Positions 15,657 through 23,461 of a DNA stretch of 36,786 bases are shown here, piece after piece. The stretch covers positions 1-36,786 of the forward strand of contig JAVBXL010000072.1 of the NCBI GenBank assembly GCA_030824575.1. The letters are read 5' to 3'. Below the pieces are notes generated by a model, which was not told the origin of the DNA, searched no databases, and worked only from the letters and a program-made list of their open reading frames with translations. Position 1 is the stretch's first letter; every line of letters starts with the position of its first letter. Made by a program: the position numbers and the translations under genes. This stretch comes from a bacterium. Lineage in GTDB: Bacteria > Pseudomonadota > Alphaproteobacteria > Sphingomonadales > Sphingomonadaceae.

Positions 15657-17552
15657 CTAGACCCCGAATAACCGCGTCAATGCCTTGTCCAGCATCAGCA
15701 GTTGCCACAGCAGCCGGCCATGATCCGACACGCCCGATCGATGGTCGGCCGCGACCTTCGCCAGCATCTTGGTGTCGAACCAGTCGGTCCGCGCCAGCGC
15801 CGATCCGCCTGCGATCGCCGTCGCCTCCCCCGCCAGCGCGCCGCGGAACCAGGCACTGATCGGGGTCACGAACCCCATTTTCTGGCGATACAGGATATCC
15901 TGCGGCAGGAACGGCTCCATCGCCTTCTTCATCAGATATTTGCCGCTGTTGCCGCGAATCCGCTGCGCCACCGGCAGGCGCGCGGCGAACTCGACCAGCC
16001 GATGGTCGAGCAGCGGCTCGCGCGCTTCCAGGCTGACGGCCATGCTCATCCGGTCGGTCTTGGTGAGGATGTCGCCGGGCAGCCAGATGCGGATATCGGC
16101 ATATTGCGCCCGGTCGAGCGGATCGCGCGCGGGAGCGTCCGCCATCGCCTTGATGTAACGATCTTCGGCCCGATAAGCGCCCAGCCGGCCCTTCATCTCC
16201 TGACTGAACAAGCGCTGGCGCAGAGCGCGCGGCGTGACGCCGACCGACGCGGCATAGGCCTCGCCGCCCTCCCCCGCTAGTTCGAGGAAGGTCGATTTGG
16301 CGCGCAGCGCGCGCGGTGCCCAGTCCGCCTTGGGATAATATTTGCCCAGTGCCCCGAACAAAGGCTGTCGCACCGATGCGGGGATCAGGCCGCGAATCCG
16401 CTCGCCCTGCATCTGGAAGCGATGGCGGCGATAGCCGGCGAACGCCTCGTCCGCGCCGTCGCCCGACAGCGCGACCGTCACCTGCTCGCGCGCCAGTTCG
16501 CACACGCGGAAGGTCGGCAGCGCCGACGCATCGGCGAAGGGTTCGTCGAAATGAAACGCCAAGGTGTCGATCAGTCCATAATCGTCGGGCGACACGATCC
16601 GGCTGCGATGGTCGGTGGCGAAACGGCGGGCGATGCGATCGGCAAAGGCTGTCTCGTCCAGCGCCGCGACGTCAAAACCGATGGTGCAGGTCTTGACCGC
16701 CTGCGACGACGCCTCGGCCATCAGCGCCACGACGCTGCTGCTGTCGACCCCGCCGGACAGGAAAGCGCCCAGTGGGACGTCGGCTACCATGCGCGAACGC
16801 ACCGCCTGCCGCATCAGCGCGACCAGTTCTTCTTCCAGTTCCTGCGGTTTCGCTTTGGTACGGTCGGCGAAGCTGACGTCCCAATAGCGCTGCGGCTGGG
16901 GCAAGGGCCGGCCGCGGACCAGCCGCAGCGTCTCGCCCGCGCCCAGCTTGCGCACGCCCGCCACCAGGCAGGCATCGTCGGGCACATAGCCATAGGCCAT
17001 ATAATCCTCGACCGCGCTCAGGTCCGGCGCGCGGCGCAGCAACGGATGGGCCAGCAGGCTCTTGAGTTCCGACCCGAAGATCAGGCTGCCGTCCGACAGC
17101 AGCGCATAGTGAAGCGGCTTGACCCCCAGCCGGTCGCGCACCAGCCACAGCGATTGCGCCCGCGCGTCGAACAGCGCGAAGGCGAACATGCCGTTGAAGC
17201 GCTGCACGCATTCCTCGCCCCATTGCCGATAGCCATGCAGAATGACTTCGGTGTCGCTATGGGTGCGAAAGACATGGCCCTTCGCCTCCAGTTCGGCGCG
17301 CACCTCCGCGAAATTATAGATTTCGCCGTTGAAGACGACGGTCAGACTTTCGTCTTCGGTCAGCATCGGCTGCGCACCGGCTTCCAGGTCGATGATCGAA
17401 AGGCGCAGATGGCCCAGGCCCACGCCCGGCGCGGTCCAGATGCCGCTGCCGTCCGGCCCGCGATGCGGCATGACGTCCAGCATCGCGCGCACCCGCGCCG
17501 GGTCCACGGGCTTGGCCGTTTCGAGATGGAAAATGCCTGCTATGCCGCACAT
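15657..17552 (-). CDS. XrtA-associated amidotransferase 1 (asparagine synthase-like)
   Basis: A 631-residue glutamine-dependent amidotransferase. Cys2 (MCGIAGIF) is the N-terminal nucleophile of the glutaminase domain (about 1-190), with RGPDGSG, LGHLRLSIIDL, FNGEIYN and SDTEV. The synthetase domain (about 220-600) has the PP-loop FLSGGVDSSSVVAL, ALSGDGADEAFAGY and LTKTDRMSMAVSLEAREPLLDH. This is the asparagine-synthase fold of the exosortase-associated amidotransferase family. Within an EPS operon the likely job is amidation of a carboxyl group of a sugar or substituent rather than asparagine synthesis, which is inference. The start ATG 17552 has AGGG upstream; a hairpin lies in the 70-nt gap to xrtA. 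Confidence 0.92.
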   Translation of the reverse strand: MCGIAGIFHLETAKPVDPARVRAMLDVMPHRGPDGSGIWTAPGVGLGHLRLSIIDLEAGAQPMLTEDESLTVVFNGEIYNFAEVRAELEAKGHVFRTHSDTEVILHGYRQWGEECVQRFNGMFAFALFDARAQSLWLVRDRLGVKPLHYALLSDGSLIFGSELKSLLAHPLLRRAPDLSAVEDYMAYGYVPDDACLVAGVRKLGAGETLRLVRGRPLPQPQRYWDVSFADRTKAKPQELEEELVALMRQAVRSRMVADVPLGAFLSGGVDSSSVVALMAEASSQAVKTCTIGFDVAALDETAFADRIARRFATDHRSRIVSPDDYGLIDTLAFHFDEPFADASALPTFRVCELAREQVTVALSGDGADEAFAGYRRHRFQMQGERIRGLIPASVRQPLFGALGKYYPKADWAPRALRAKSTFLELAGEGGEAYAASVGVTPRALRQRLFSQEMKGRLGAYRAEDRYIKAMADAPARDPLDRAQYADIRIWLPGDILTKTDRMSMAVSLEAREPLLDHRLVEFAARLPVAQRIRGNSGKYLMKKAMEPFLPQDILYRQKMGFVTPISAWFRGALAGEATAIAGGSALARTDWFDTKMLAKVAADHRSGVSDHGRLLWQLLMLDKALTRLFGV

Positions 17553-17570
17553 GCGAATAAGCCCTAGAGT

Positions 17571-17609
17571 ATTCTGAAGTCGGCTGGAACAGCCGACGGC
17601 TCGCAGAAT
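17571..17609. repeat. Intra-operon hairpin between xrtA and the amidotransferase gene
   Basis: GTCGGCT (17579-17585) and AGCCGAC (17591-17597) form a perfect 7-bp stem with a GGAAC loop, flanked by outer arms ATTCTG (17571-17576) and CAGAAT (17604-17609). It occupies most of the 70-nt gap. With no T-run it is more likely an mRNA stability or attenuation element than an intrinsic terminator. Confidence 0.5.
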
Positions 17610-17622
17610 GCGGAAAAGACGT

Positions 17623-19167
17623 TCATCGGATACCGACGCTGCGGTCAGCCAAAATTCGCACGTCGCCCAAATCGTTCAGGAACGCCGCTATCGCCGCGTC
17701 GGACGGGCGCCCCTCTGCATCTTCCGCCGACACCAATAGGGCGACGGCGCGCTGGTCCTGCCCCAACAATCGTGCCTTCATCGTCGCCAACTTCACCGCG
17801 GGTTTGCTGCCCGACGGCGCGCCGCCGCCTATGCCATAAAAGCTGACGACATGGCGCACCACCGGACCGGGCGCGGTGATCTGCTCGCCCCGGCCATAAG
17901 CGGGTGCGCGGGCCGGCGACGACCAGACCCATTCGCTGTCGGGATCAGCGGCTCCCTGGCCAAAGCCTACCAGTTCGCGGCCTTCATCCTGCCGCGCATA
18001 GGCGGCGATGGCGAGGTCGACGACCTGCCCCTGCGCGCCCTGATAACGCCCGATGACGAAATGATCCGCGCCATCGAAGCGCGGCGTCCATGGATAAGCC
18101 TGCCGCGCGTCGGTCCGGCTCCAGCCCTGCACCTGGGGCAGGGTCAGCACGGGCGGCAGCGGATCGGCGGTCGCAGCGGTCGCGGCGAGCCAAAGCGGCG
18201 CCGCGACGATCAGCGCCAGCGCCCCACCCGCGATTATGCCAGTGCGCGGCGACCCTCCCACCGCCCGTTGCAGGGCGCGCGGATCGAACCAGGGATCGCC
18301 CGGCTTTCGATCGAAAAAGGGCCATGCGGTCGCCATCACGATCGCCATCACGATCGCGAAGAAGACCCAACCATAGACGACATGGTCGAACCCGACGGCG
18401 GCATCGACTGTGGTGAGATGCGCGACCAATATGGTGGCGAAGGCGCGCACGCCATTAGCCAGCACCGACAGGCTGAGCGCGCCGACGATGAACACCGCGC
18501 GCCGCGACCAGCTTTTGAAGCAGACATTGCAGACCAGCGCGCCATAGGCGGTCATGGCGATCAGGAACTTTGCGCCCGAACAGGCCTCCGCCACCTCGAA
18601 ATAGCCGGTTGGCGTGGTGATGAAGATGCCCTCCATATGCGCCGGTACGCCCGACAGGTCGAGAAGCAGCATGGCGAGCCGCGCCGTCAGCAATTGCAGC
18701 GGCGGCACGATCTCCTCACCGAAGGGCACCATGAAGAAGGCGTAGAAGAGCGGGAAGATCAGCGCTCGCGCCACCGCCGGGCCAAGCAGCGCGATGGTCG
18801 CGCCCTGCAACATGACGATCAACGCGCCGTGACGCACCATCGCCACCCCCGCGGCCGCGCCCAGCAGCCAGGCAAGCGCGCCCGCGGCGAGCCAGAGCAG
18901 CCCCGGTGCCCAGGCGACCGGCTCCAACTGCCGCAATCCGGGCAGGCGCTGCTGCACCAGCCAGGCGATGAGGAAGGGAATGAAGAGGCAATGGCCAAAG
19001 GTGGAGGCGTTCCACCAGATCGACACCATGCTGCGAACATCGGCGAAGAACAGCGCGATGATCGCAAAAGCGACCACGCCCAATGCGATCAGATGCCCGC
19101 GCCAGCCGGTCAGGTCGCTCAGCGGCATCCGGTCCGTGGGGATCGCCCGTTCGTTCACGCTGCGCAC
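17623..19167 (-). CDS. xrtA: Exosortase A with fused EpsI domain
   Basis: A 514-residue membrane transpeptidase-like protein. Residues about 20-285 contain eight or so helices with the exosortase catalytic set: Cys196 in EACSGAKFL, Arg241 in NGVRAF and His262 in DHVVYGW. Residues about 310-510 form the EpsI-like (DUF3485) extracytoplasmic domain, including WSRTDARQAYPWTPRFDGA, ADHFVIGRYQG and VVRHVVSFYGIGG. XrtA is proposed to cut and anchor or pass on PEP-CTERM proteins. The start is GTG 19167; GTG 19158, which overlaps the previous stop as GTGA, is an equally good choice. No PEP-CTERM substrate is encoded in the window. Confidence 0.95.
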   Translation of the reverse strand: MRSVNERAIPTDRMPLSDLTGWRGHLIALGVVAFAIIALFFADVRSMVSIWWNASTFGHCLFIPFLIAWLVQQRLPGLRQLEPVAWAPGLLWLAAGALAWLLGAAAGVAMVRHGALIVMLQGATIALLGPAVARALIFPLFYAFFMVPFGEEIVPPLQLLTARLAMLLLDLSGVPAHMEGIFITTPTGYFEVAEACSGAKFLIAMTAYGALVCNVCFKSWSRRAVFIVGALSLSVLANGVRAFATILVAHLTTVDAAVGFDHVVYGWVFFAIVMAIVMATAWPFFDRKPGDPWFDPRALQRAVGGSPRTGIIAGGALALIVAAPLWLAATAATADPLPPVLTLPQVQGWSRTDARQAYPWTPRFDGADHFVIGRYQGAQGQVVDLAIAAYARQDEGRELVGFGQGAADPDSEWVWSSPARAPAYGRGEQITAPGPVVRHVVSFYGIGGGAPSGSKPAVKLATMKARLLGQDQRAVALLVSAEDAEGRPSDAAIAAFLNDLGDVRILADRSVGIR

Positions 19168-20381
19168 GCGCCTTTGACGGGCGTGCCCAGCAGCAGGTCG
19201 GGCAGCGCCGCCAATGTCGCGGACCAGCGATAGCGTTCTTCCGTCCGCTTCCGCGCGGCGACACCCAATTGTTGCGCGCGCGCAGGGTCGGACAGCAGCA
19301 CGACGATCTTCGCCGCTTCTTCGGCCGGATTGGCGGCGACCAGGAAATGCACCTCATCCCTGGCGTCGATGCCTTCGGCCGCTTGCGGCGAGGCGACGAC
19401 AGGCCGCGCCATCGCCATCGCCTCCAGTACCTTGTTCTGAATGCCGCGCGCGATTCGCAGCGGCGCGACGACGACGTCCGCCGCCGCCAGCCAGCCGCGT
19501 ACATCGGGCACGCCGCCGGTCACGATCACGCCAGGCAGTTGCGCCAGCGCCTGCACCGCCTTGGCGGGATTGCGCCCGACGATGGCGAAGCGCGCATCGG
19601 GATGAACCGTGCGGATGGCGGGCAGGCTCTGGCGCGCGAAGCTTTCGACAGCCTCGACATTGGGGCGATAATCCATCTGCCCGGTGAAGACGAGCAGCGG
19701 TCCCGCCCCCCGGTCGATCGCCGGGAAGTCCGCCGCTGGATCGAAATAGTCGAGCGCCACGCCATTTTCGAGTCCGACTATCCGGTCGGGTCCAAGGCCG
19801 CAGGCGTCACGGAACAAGGCGGCTTCCGCCTCACTGACGAAGCTGCTGACGTCCGCCCGCGCCGCCGTTCGCCGTTCGAAGTCGAGCAGCACCCGCCCCT
19901 CGCGCCGGTTGATCCAGCCCATCGGTCCCGAACCCTCTGCGCCATAGATCGCATATTTGGCGGAATCGAAATCGACGAAATCCATCAGGAAGCGCACGTC
20001 CGCAGGGAGCTCCGGCACGAAATGCGCCATCTGCGCTGAATAGGCGACGACAGCGCGGATCGGCCGCTCCGCCAGCGTCTGCGCGACCCAGCGATGCAGG
20101 CCGGGATGGTCGAACAGCGACACCAGCAGCGACTGGCCTTTGGCCAGGCCGGTCAACCCGGCGACCAGCTTCGACCGGTCGCGCATCAGCACGCACTGGC
20201 TGGCCGCGACCTGCGCCATGTCGCTTGCAAAACCCATGTCGCGATCATCATCGGCAAAGCAGCCGACATGGACGGGCGCGATCTGCGCCAACCGGTGGAG
20301 CAGGTGATAGGACCGGATCTTGTCACCCCGATCCGGCGGAAAGGGGATGCGGTGGCAGAGGAAAAGGATCTCGCCGGTCAT
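19155..20381 (-). CDS. XrtA/PEP-CTERM-system glycosyltransferase (GT4-like, TIGR03087 type)
   Basis: A 408-residue cytosolic GT-B glycosyltransferase. The N terminus EILFLCHRIPFPPDRGDKIRS is characteristic of the sugar transferases that accompany exosortase A (family described as TIGR03087). The C-terminal donor-binding half has LLVFTGQMDYRPNVEAV, VGRNPA and the APLRIARGIQNKVLEAMAMARPVVAS segment, with the E of KVLEAMA as the usual nucleotide-sugar contact. It is expected to add one sugar of the repeat unit; donor unknown. ATG 20381 overlaps the upstream FemAB gene stop (ATGA). The frame continues to 20702 but only as a shadow of that gene. Confidence 0.92.
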   Translation of the reverse strand: MTGEILFLCHRIPFPPDRGDKIRSYHLLHRLAQIAPVHVGCFADDDRDMGFASDMAQVAASQCVLMRDRSKLVAGLTGLAKGQSLLVSLFDHPGLHRWVAQTLAERPIRAVVAYSAQMAHFVPELPADVRFLMDFVDFDSAKYAIYGAEGSGPMGWINRREGRVLLDFERRTAARADVSSFVSEAEAALFRDACGLGPDRIVGLENGVALDYFDPAADFPAIDRGAGPLLVFTGQMDYRPNVEAVESFARQSLPAIRTVHPDARFAIVGRNPAKAVQALAQLPGVIVTGGVPDVRGWLAAADVVVAPLRIARGIQNKVLEAMAMARPVVASPQAAEGIDARDEVHFLVAANPAEEAAKIVVLLSDPARAQQLGVAARKRTEERYRWSATLAALPDLLLGTPVKGACAA

Positions 20382-21460
20382 CCCAGCCCTCGCGCGATAT
20401 GCGGCCCGATCAGGTTGGCGATCGATTCGGGCAGCTTCTTCCAATATTCGACCTTGCGTCGATATTGCGGGGAGAGCGGATTGACGTCGCGCGTCTCCTT
20501 GCCCGGCGCGGTGCGCAGATGATAGCCGAGCGGTTCGCCCTCGAACCCCCATGTCTTCTTCCAGGCGGCAGGCCCGGTGCCGACCTTCGACCGGCCGAAA
20601 TCGAAGACGGCGCAGCCCCGCTCGCGCGCGGCGCGCATCAGGCTGAAATAGAGAAATTCGTTCGATCGCATCGCCCGAGCGCCCTCGGCCGCGCCATGCC
20701 AATAGGGCATGCAGGCACCGCGATGATAGAAGCTGATGACCGCCGAAAGCGGCACGCCATCCTTGGACACCATAGCGATGTCGGCGTCGTCGCCGAACCG
20801 GTCCACGATCTGGTCGAAAAGCGCGCGCGGGAATACCGGCGTCCCCAGATTATGCACGCTATGGGCGTAGAGCCGGTAATGAATGTCGCGCAACCGCTTG
20901 TCGCGACCCGTCTCGAAATGCAGGTCGTTCGCTATCCCCTTGCGGATTTCCGCGCGATGCCGCTTGGGCACGGCCTTCAGTTCCGCCTCGTCATCGGCCG
21001 CCAGCGTCCGCGCGAAACCCAGATAGGCGTCCGCCTTCTCCTGCCATAGCAGCCCGCCGGGCGCTTCCCCGCCGCGCAATTCCAAGGTGTCGCAGCCCAG
21101 TTGTTCCGCCAGCGTCCAGGCGACGTCGGCCAGCGCCGGCCCCGCCTTACGATGGCTGGTCAATATGCCGCCATCGACGGCAAAGCCGCTCCCCACCAAC
21201 GCGCGTCCGAAAAGCGCGGATTTTATATAGGTCAGCGGCAACAGGCCGACGATCCCGCCATCGATCTGGCGCGCCACCAGCATCTTCGCCTTCTGCCTGG
21301 TCCCTGCTTCGACCCCCATGATCCAGCCGGGCCGATGAAAGGGCGTCGAATCCGGTTGGGCGCAGACCCAGGCGTCGATCTCGGCGAGGGTCGTGGCATC
21401 GGACAGGCGTGCCTCATCGACGATGACCCCCAGACCGGTGATTGCATTCATGGACGTCAT
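20378..21460 (-). CDS. XrtA-associated FemAB/GNAT-fold protein, copy 1
   Basis: About 360 residues, of the FemAB-related acyltransferase family tied to PEP-CTERM/XrtA loci. Conserved segments are DSTPFHRPGWIMGVE, FGRALVGSGFAVDGGIL, KAVPKRHRAEIRKGI, NLGTPVFPRALFDQI, SNEFLYFSLM and VFDFGRSKVGTGPAAWKK. FemAB proteins transfer amino acids from aminoacyl-tRNA to peptidoglycan, but the substrate of this branch is unknown; attaching an acyl or aminoacyl group to the polysaccharide is a reasonable guess. Start chosen at ATG 21460 (GAGGG nearby), with ATG 21451 as alternative; the upstream extension to 21526 lacks family similarity. It is a tandem paralogue of the next gene upstream. Confidence 0.9.
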   Translation of the reverse strand: MTSMNAITGLGVIVDEARLSDATTLAEIDAWVCAQPDSTPFHRPGWIMGVEAGTRQKAKMLVARQIDGGIVGLLPLTYIKSALFGRALVGSGFAVDGGILTSHRKAGPALADVAWTLAEQLGCDTLELRGGEAPGGLLWQEKADAYLGFARTLAADDEAELKAVPKRHRAEIRKGIANDLHFETGRDKRLRDIHYRLYAHSVHNLGTPVFPRALFDQIVDRFGDDADIAMVSKDGVPLSAVISFYHRGACMPYWHGAAEGARAMRSNEFLYFSLMRAARERGCAVFDFGRSKVGTGPAAWKKTWGFEGEPLGYHLRTAPGKETRDVNPLSPQYRRKVEYWKKLPESIANLIGPHIARGLG

Positions 21461-21518
21461 TTCCCTCGTCACCCCCCGCCCGAACCTAATGGTCAGGGTT
21501 GAATATTTCGTATGCGTA

Positions 21519-22589
21519 TCAACCAAGGCCGCGCGAGATCATCGGTCCCAGCAGATTGGCGACAGGCAGCGGCAGACGCTTCCACAGTTCGATCCGCCGC
21601 TGATATTTGGCGCTGGTCGGATTGACATCGCGCCTGGCGCCATCGGCCGACCAGCCATAATAGACGCGCGGGACAGGATCGAAGCCAAAGCTCTTCTTCC
21701 ACGCCGCCTGGCCGCTGCCGACCTTGGACCGGCCGAAATCGAAATGGCGCATGCCACGCGCCCGCCCATGGCCCATCAGCCGATAATACATGAGTTCGTT
21801 GGATCGCAACTGCCGCGCATCGGCAACCCCGCCGCCCCAATAGGGCATGACCCGCCCTTGGTGATACAGCGTCAGCACCGCCGATACCGGCCGATCGCCT
21901 TCGCGGACGACCAAAATGTCGGCATCCTCACCGAACTGCTGCAACACCGAGTGAAACAGCTGTTTGGGGAAAACCGGCGTGCCCAGATTGCGGACGCTGG
22001 CCGCATAGACGCGATAATGCTCGCGCAGCAGCCGCGTGCTACGCCCGGTTTCAACGCTGAGCGCCGGGTTGGCGAGCGCCTTGCGCAGTTCGGCGCGATG
22101 CTTGCGCGGGATGGCGCGCAGCTCCGCTTCGTCATCTGCGGCCAGGGGCCGGACGAAGCCGACATATTCGCCTTCACGTCGCTGCCAGTCGCCGCCCGGC
22201 GCGGGCCCGCCGCGCAATTCCAGCGGCGGACCGCCTTTGTCGCGCGCCAATCCCTGCGCCGCCGCGGCGAGCGACGCGGCTGCCCGGTGATCCGCAACCA
22301 GCAGGCCGCCGTCGACCGCAAAAGCAGATGATACCAGCGCATCGCCGAACAACCGGCTCTTGACGTGGTGCAGCGGCACCCCCCCCCGGATCTGGCCAGA
22401 AGGCGCGAAGGCGGCGAGCAGCAGCGCACGATGCCCCGTCGCCTGCGTGATCGCGCGCAGCCAGGCGGTACGATGAAAGGGCGTGCCGTCGGGATGGGCC
22501 ATGACGAAAGCGTCGGCGGCCTGCGCCTGGGCCGGATCATCGATGTCCAGCATCGTCACCGCCATCCCGGCGGCATTGCCGACCATCAT
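21519..22589 (-). CDS. XrtA-associated FemAB/GNAT-fold protein, copy 2
   Basis: A 356-residue paralogue of the adjacent gene. The same blocks occur in the same order: DGTPFHRTAWLRAI, FGDALVSSAFAVDGGLLVA, RAIPRKHRAELRKALAN, NLGTPVFPKQLFHSV, SNELMYYRLM and HFDFGRSKVGSGQAAWKK, with DVNPTSAKYQRRIELWKRLP near the end. The C-terminal RGLG is shared too. Two diverged copies suggest two acceptors, two donors or a heterodimer. ATG 22589 overlaps the deacetylase stop (ATGA), so translation is coupled. Only one FemAB gene is what I would expect in an XrtA locus, so the duplication is of note. Confidence 0.9.
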   Translation of the reverse strand: MMVGNAAGMAVTMLDIDDPAQAQAADAFVMAHPDGTPFHRTAWLRAITQATGHRALLLAAFAPSGQIRGGVPLHHVKSRLFGDALVSSAFAVDGGLLVADHRAAASLAAAAQGLARDKGGPPLELRGGPAPGGDWQRREGEYVGFVRPLAADDEAELRAIPRKHRAELRKALANPALSVETGRSTRLLREHYRVYAASVRNLGTPVFPKQLFHSVLQQFGEDADILVVREGDRPVSAVLTLYHQGRVMPYWGGGVADARQLRSNELMYYRLMGHGRARGMRHFDFGRSKVGSGQAAWKKSFGFDPVPRVYYGWSADGARRDVNPTSAKYQRRIELWKRLPLPVANLLGPMISRGLG

Positions 22590-23431
22590 GACGCGCGCGC
22601 CGCTTCCGCATCCGCCAGCGCATCCACGCGGGTCCAGGCGAAATCCCGCGTCAACCGGCGCAGCTTGGCCGCCATGACCGACAGGTTGCTATAATGGCGC
22701 AGCCGCGAGCGCAGCGGCGCGTCCGTCACGCGCGGCTGGTCCGGGTCGATTTCCCAGGGATGGAAGTAGATGATCGCAGGGCGGCCGGCCTGTTCGTTGA
22801 CCTGCCGGATCGCCCAGCGCGAAAAGGCGTAGGGCAGCAGGCGGAAAAAGCCCCCGCCGCCCGCCGCCAATGTGCGCTTGCCCCATTTGGCGGTGGTGAC
22901 AGGCAATTCGACCAGATCCGACCCCGCCACTGGTTTCCAGGCGAAGCGCGGCGAATCCGGCCAGCCATAATGATCGTGCCGGATCGGCGCGACGCTGGAC
23001 GAATAGCGATAGCCTTCTTCGGCCAATATCGAATGCGCCCAGGGCGTGCGCGGATCGATGGAGAAGCTGGGCGCGCGATAGCCGGTGACCGCCTGCCCGC
23101 TCGCATCCTCCAATATCGCACGCGACTTGCGCAAATCGGCGCGGAACTGTTCGGGGGTGAAGGTGAAGACGCGCGCATGGTCATATCCATGGCTGGCGAC
23201 TTCATGGCCGGCGTCCGCGATGCGGCGCATCAACGCGGGATAGCGCTCCGCCACCCAGCCCAGGGTGAAGAAGGTCGCCTTGACGTCGGCCTGCGCGAGC
23301 AGGTCCAGCACGGCGTCGCTATTGGCTTCGACCCGGTGGGTCAGGCCGTCCCAGTCGGCACGCCGCAGCGTACGCTCGAACGCGCCGACCTGGAACCAGT
23401 CCTCGACATCGACAGACAGGGCGTTCTGCAT
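22586..23431 (-). CDS. XrtA-system polysaccharide deacetylase
   Basis: A 281-residue carbohydrate esterase 4 (NodB-fold) enzyme, removing N- or O-acetyl groups from sugars. The metal-binding set is visible: SVDVEDWF (catalytic-base Asp region), SHGYDH (two metal His) and GYRAPSFSID. The DVEDWFQVGAFE start and the IIYFHPWEIDPDQPR end are typical of the deacetylases found with PEP-CTERM/XrtA loci (TIGR03006 type). There is no signal peptide, so cytosolic action on the lipid-linked repeat unit is likely. GGAG precedes ATG 23431 by 4 nt. Confidence 0.94.
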   Translation of the reverse strand: MQNALSVDVEDWFQVGAFERTLRRADWDGLTHRVEANSDAVLDLLAQADVKATFFTLGWVAERYPALMRRIADAGHEVASHGYDHARVFTFTPEQFRADLRKSRAILEDASGQAVTGYRAPSFSIDPRTPWAHSILAEEGYRYSSSVAPIRHDHYGWPDSPRFAWKPVAGSDLVELPVTTAKWGKRTLAAGGGGFFRLLPYAFSRWAIRQVNEQAGRPAIIYFHPWEIDPDQPRVTDAPLRSRLRHYSNLSVMAAKLRRLTRDFAWTRVDALADAEAARAS

Positions 23432-23461
23432 GATTCTCCAACCTTATCCGTCATATAGGCG

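Noticed and set aside
15499..16503. N-terminal extension of the sugar transferase frame
   Set aside because: It runs through the amidotransferase gene on the same strand in another frame; family similarity and a ribosome-binding site begin at GTG 15498.
20382..20702. N-terminal extension of the glycosyltransferase frame
   Set aside because: It shadows the FemAB gene; the family start is at ATG 20381 with an ATGA overlap.
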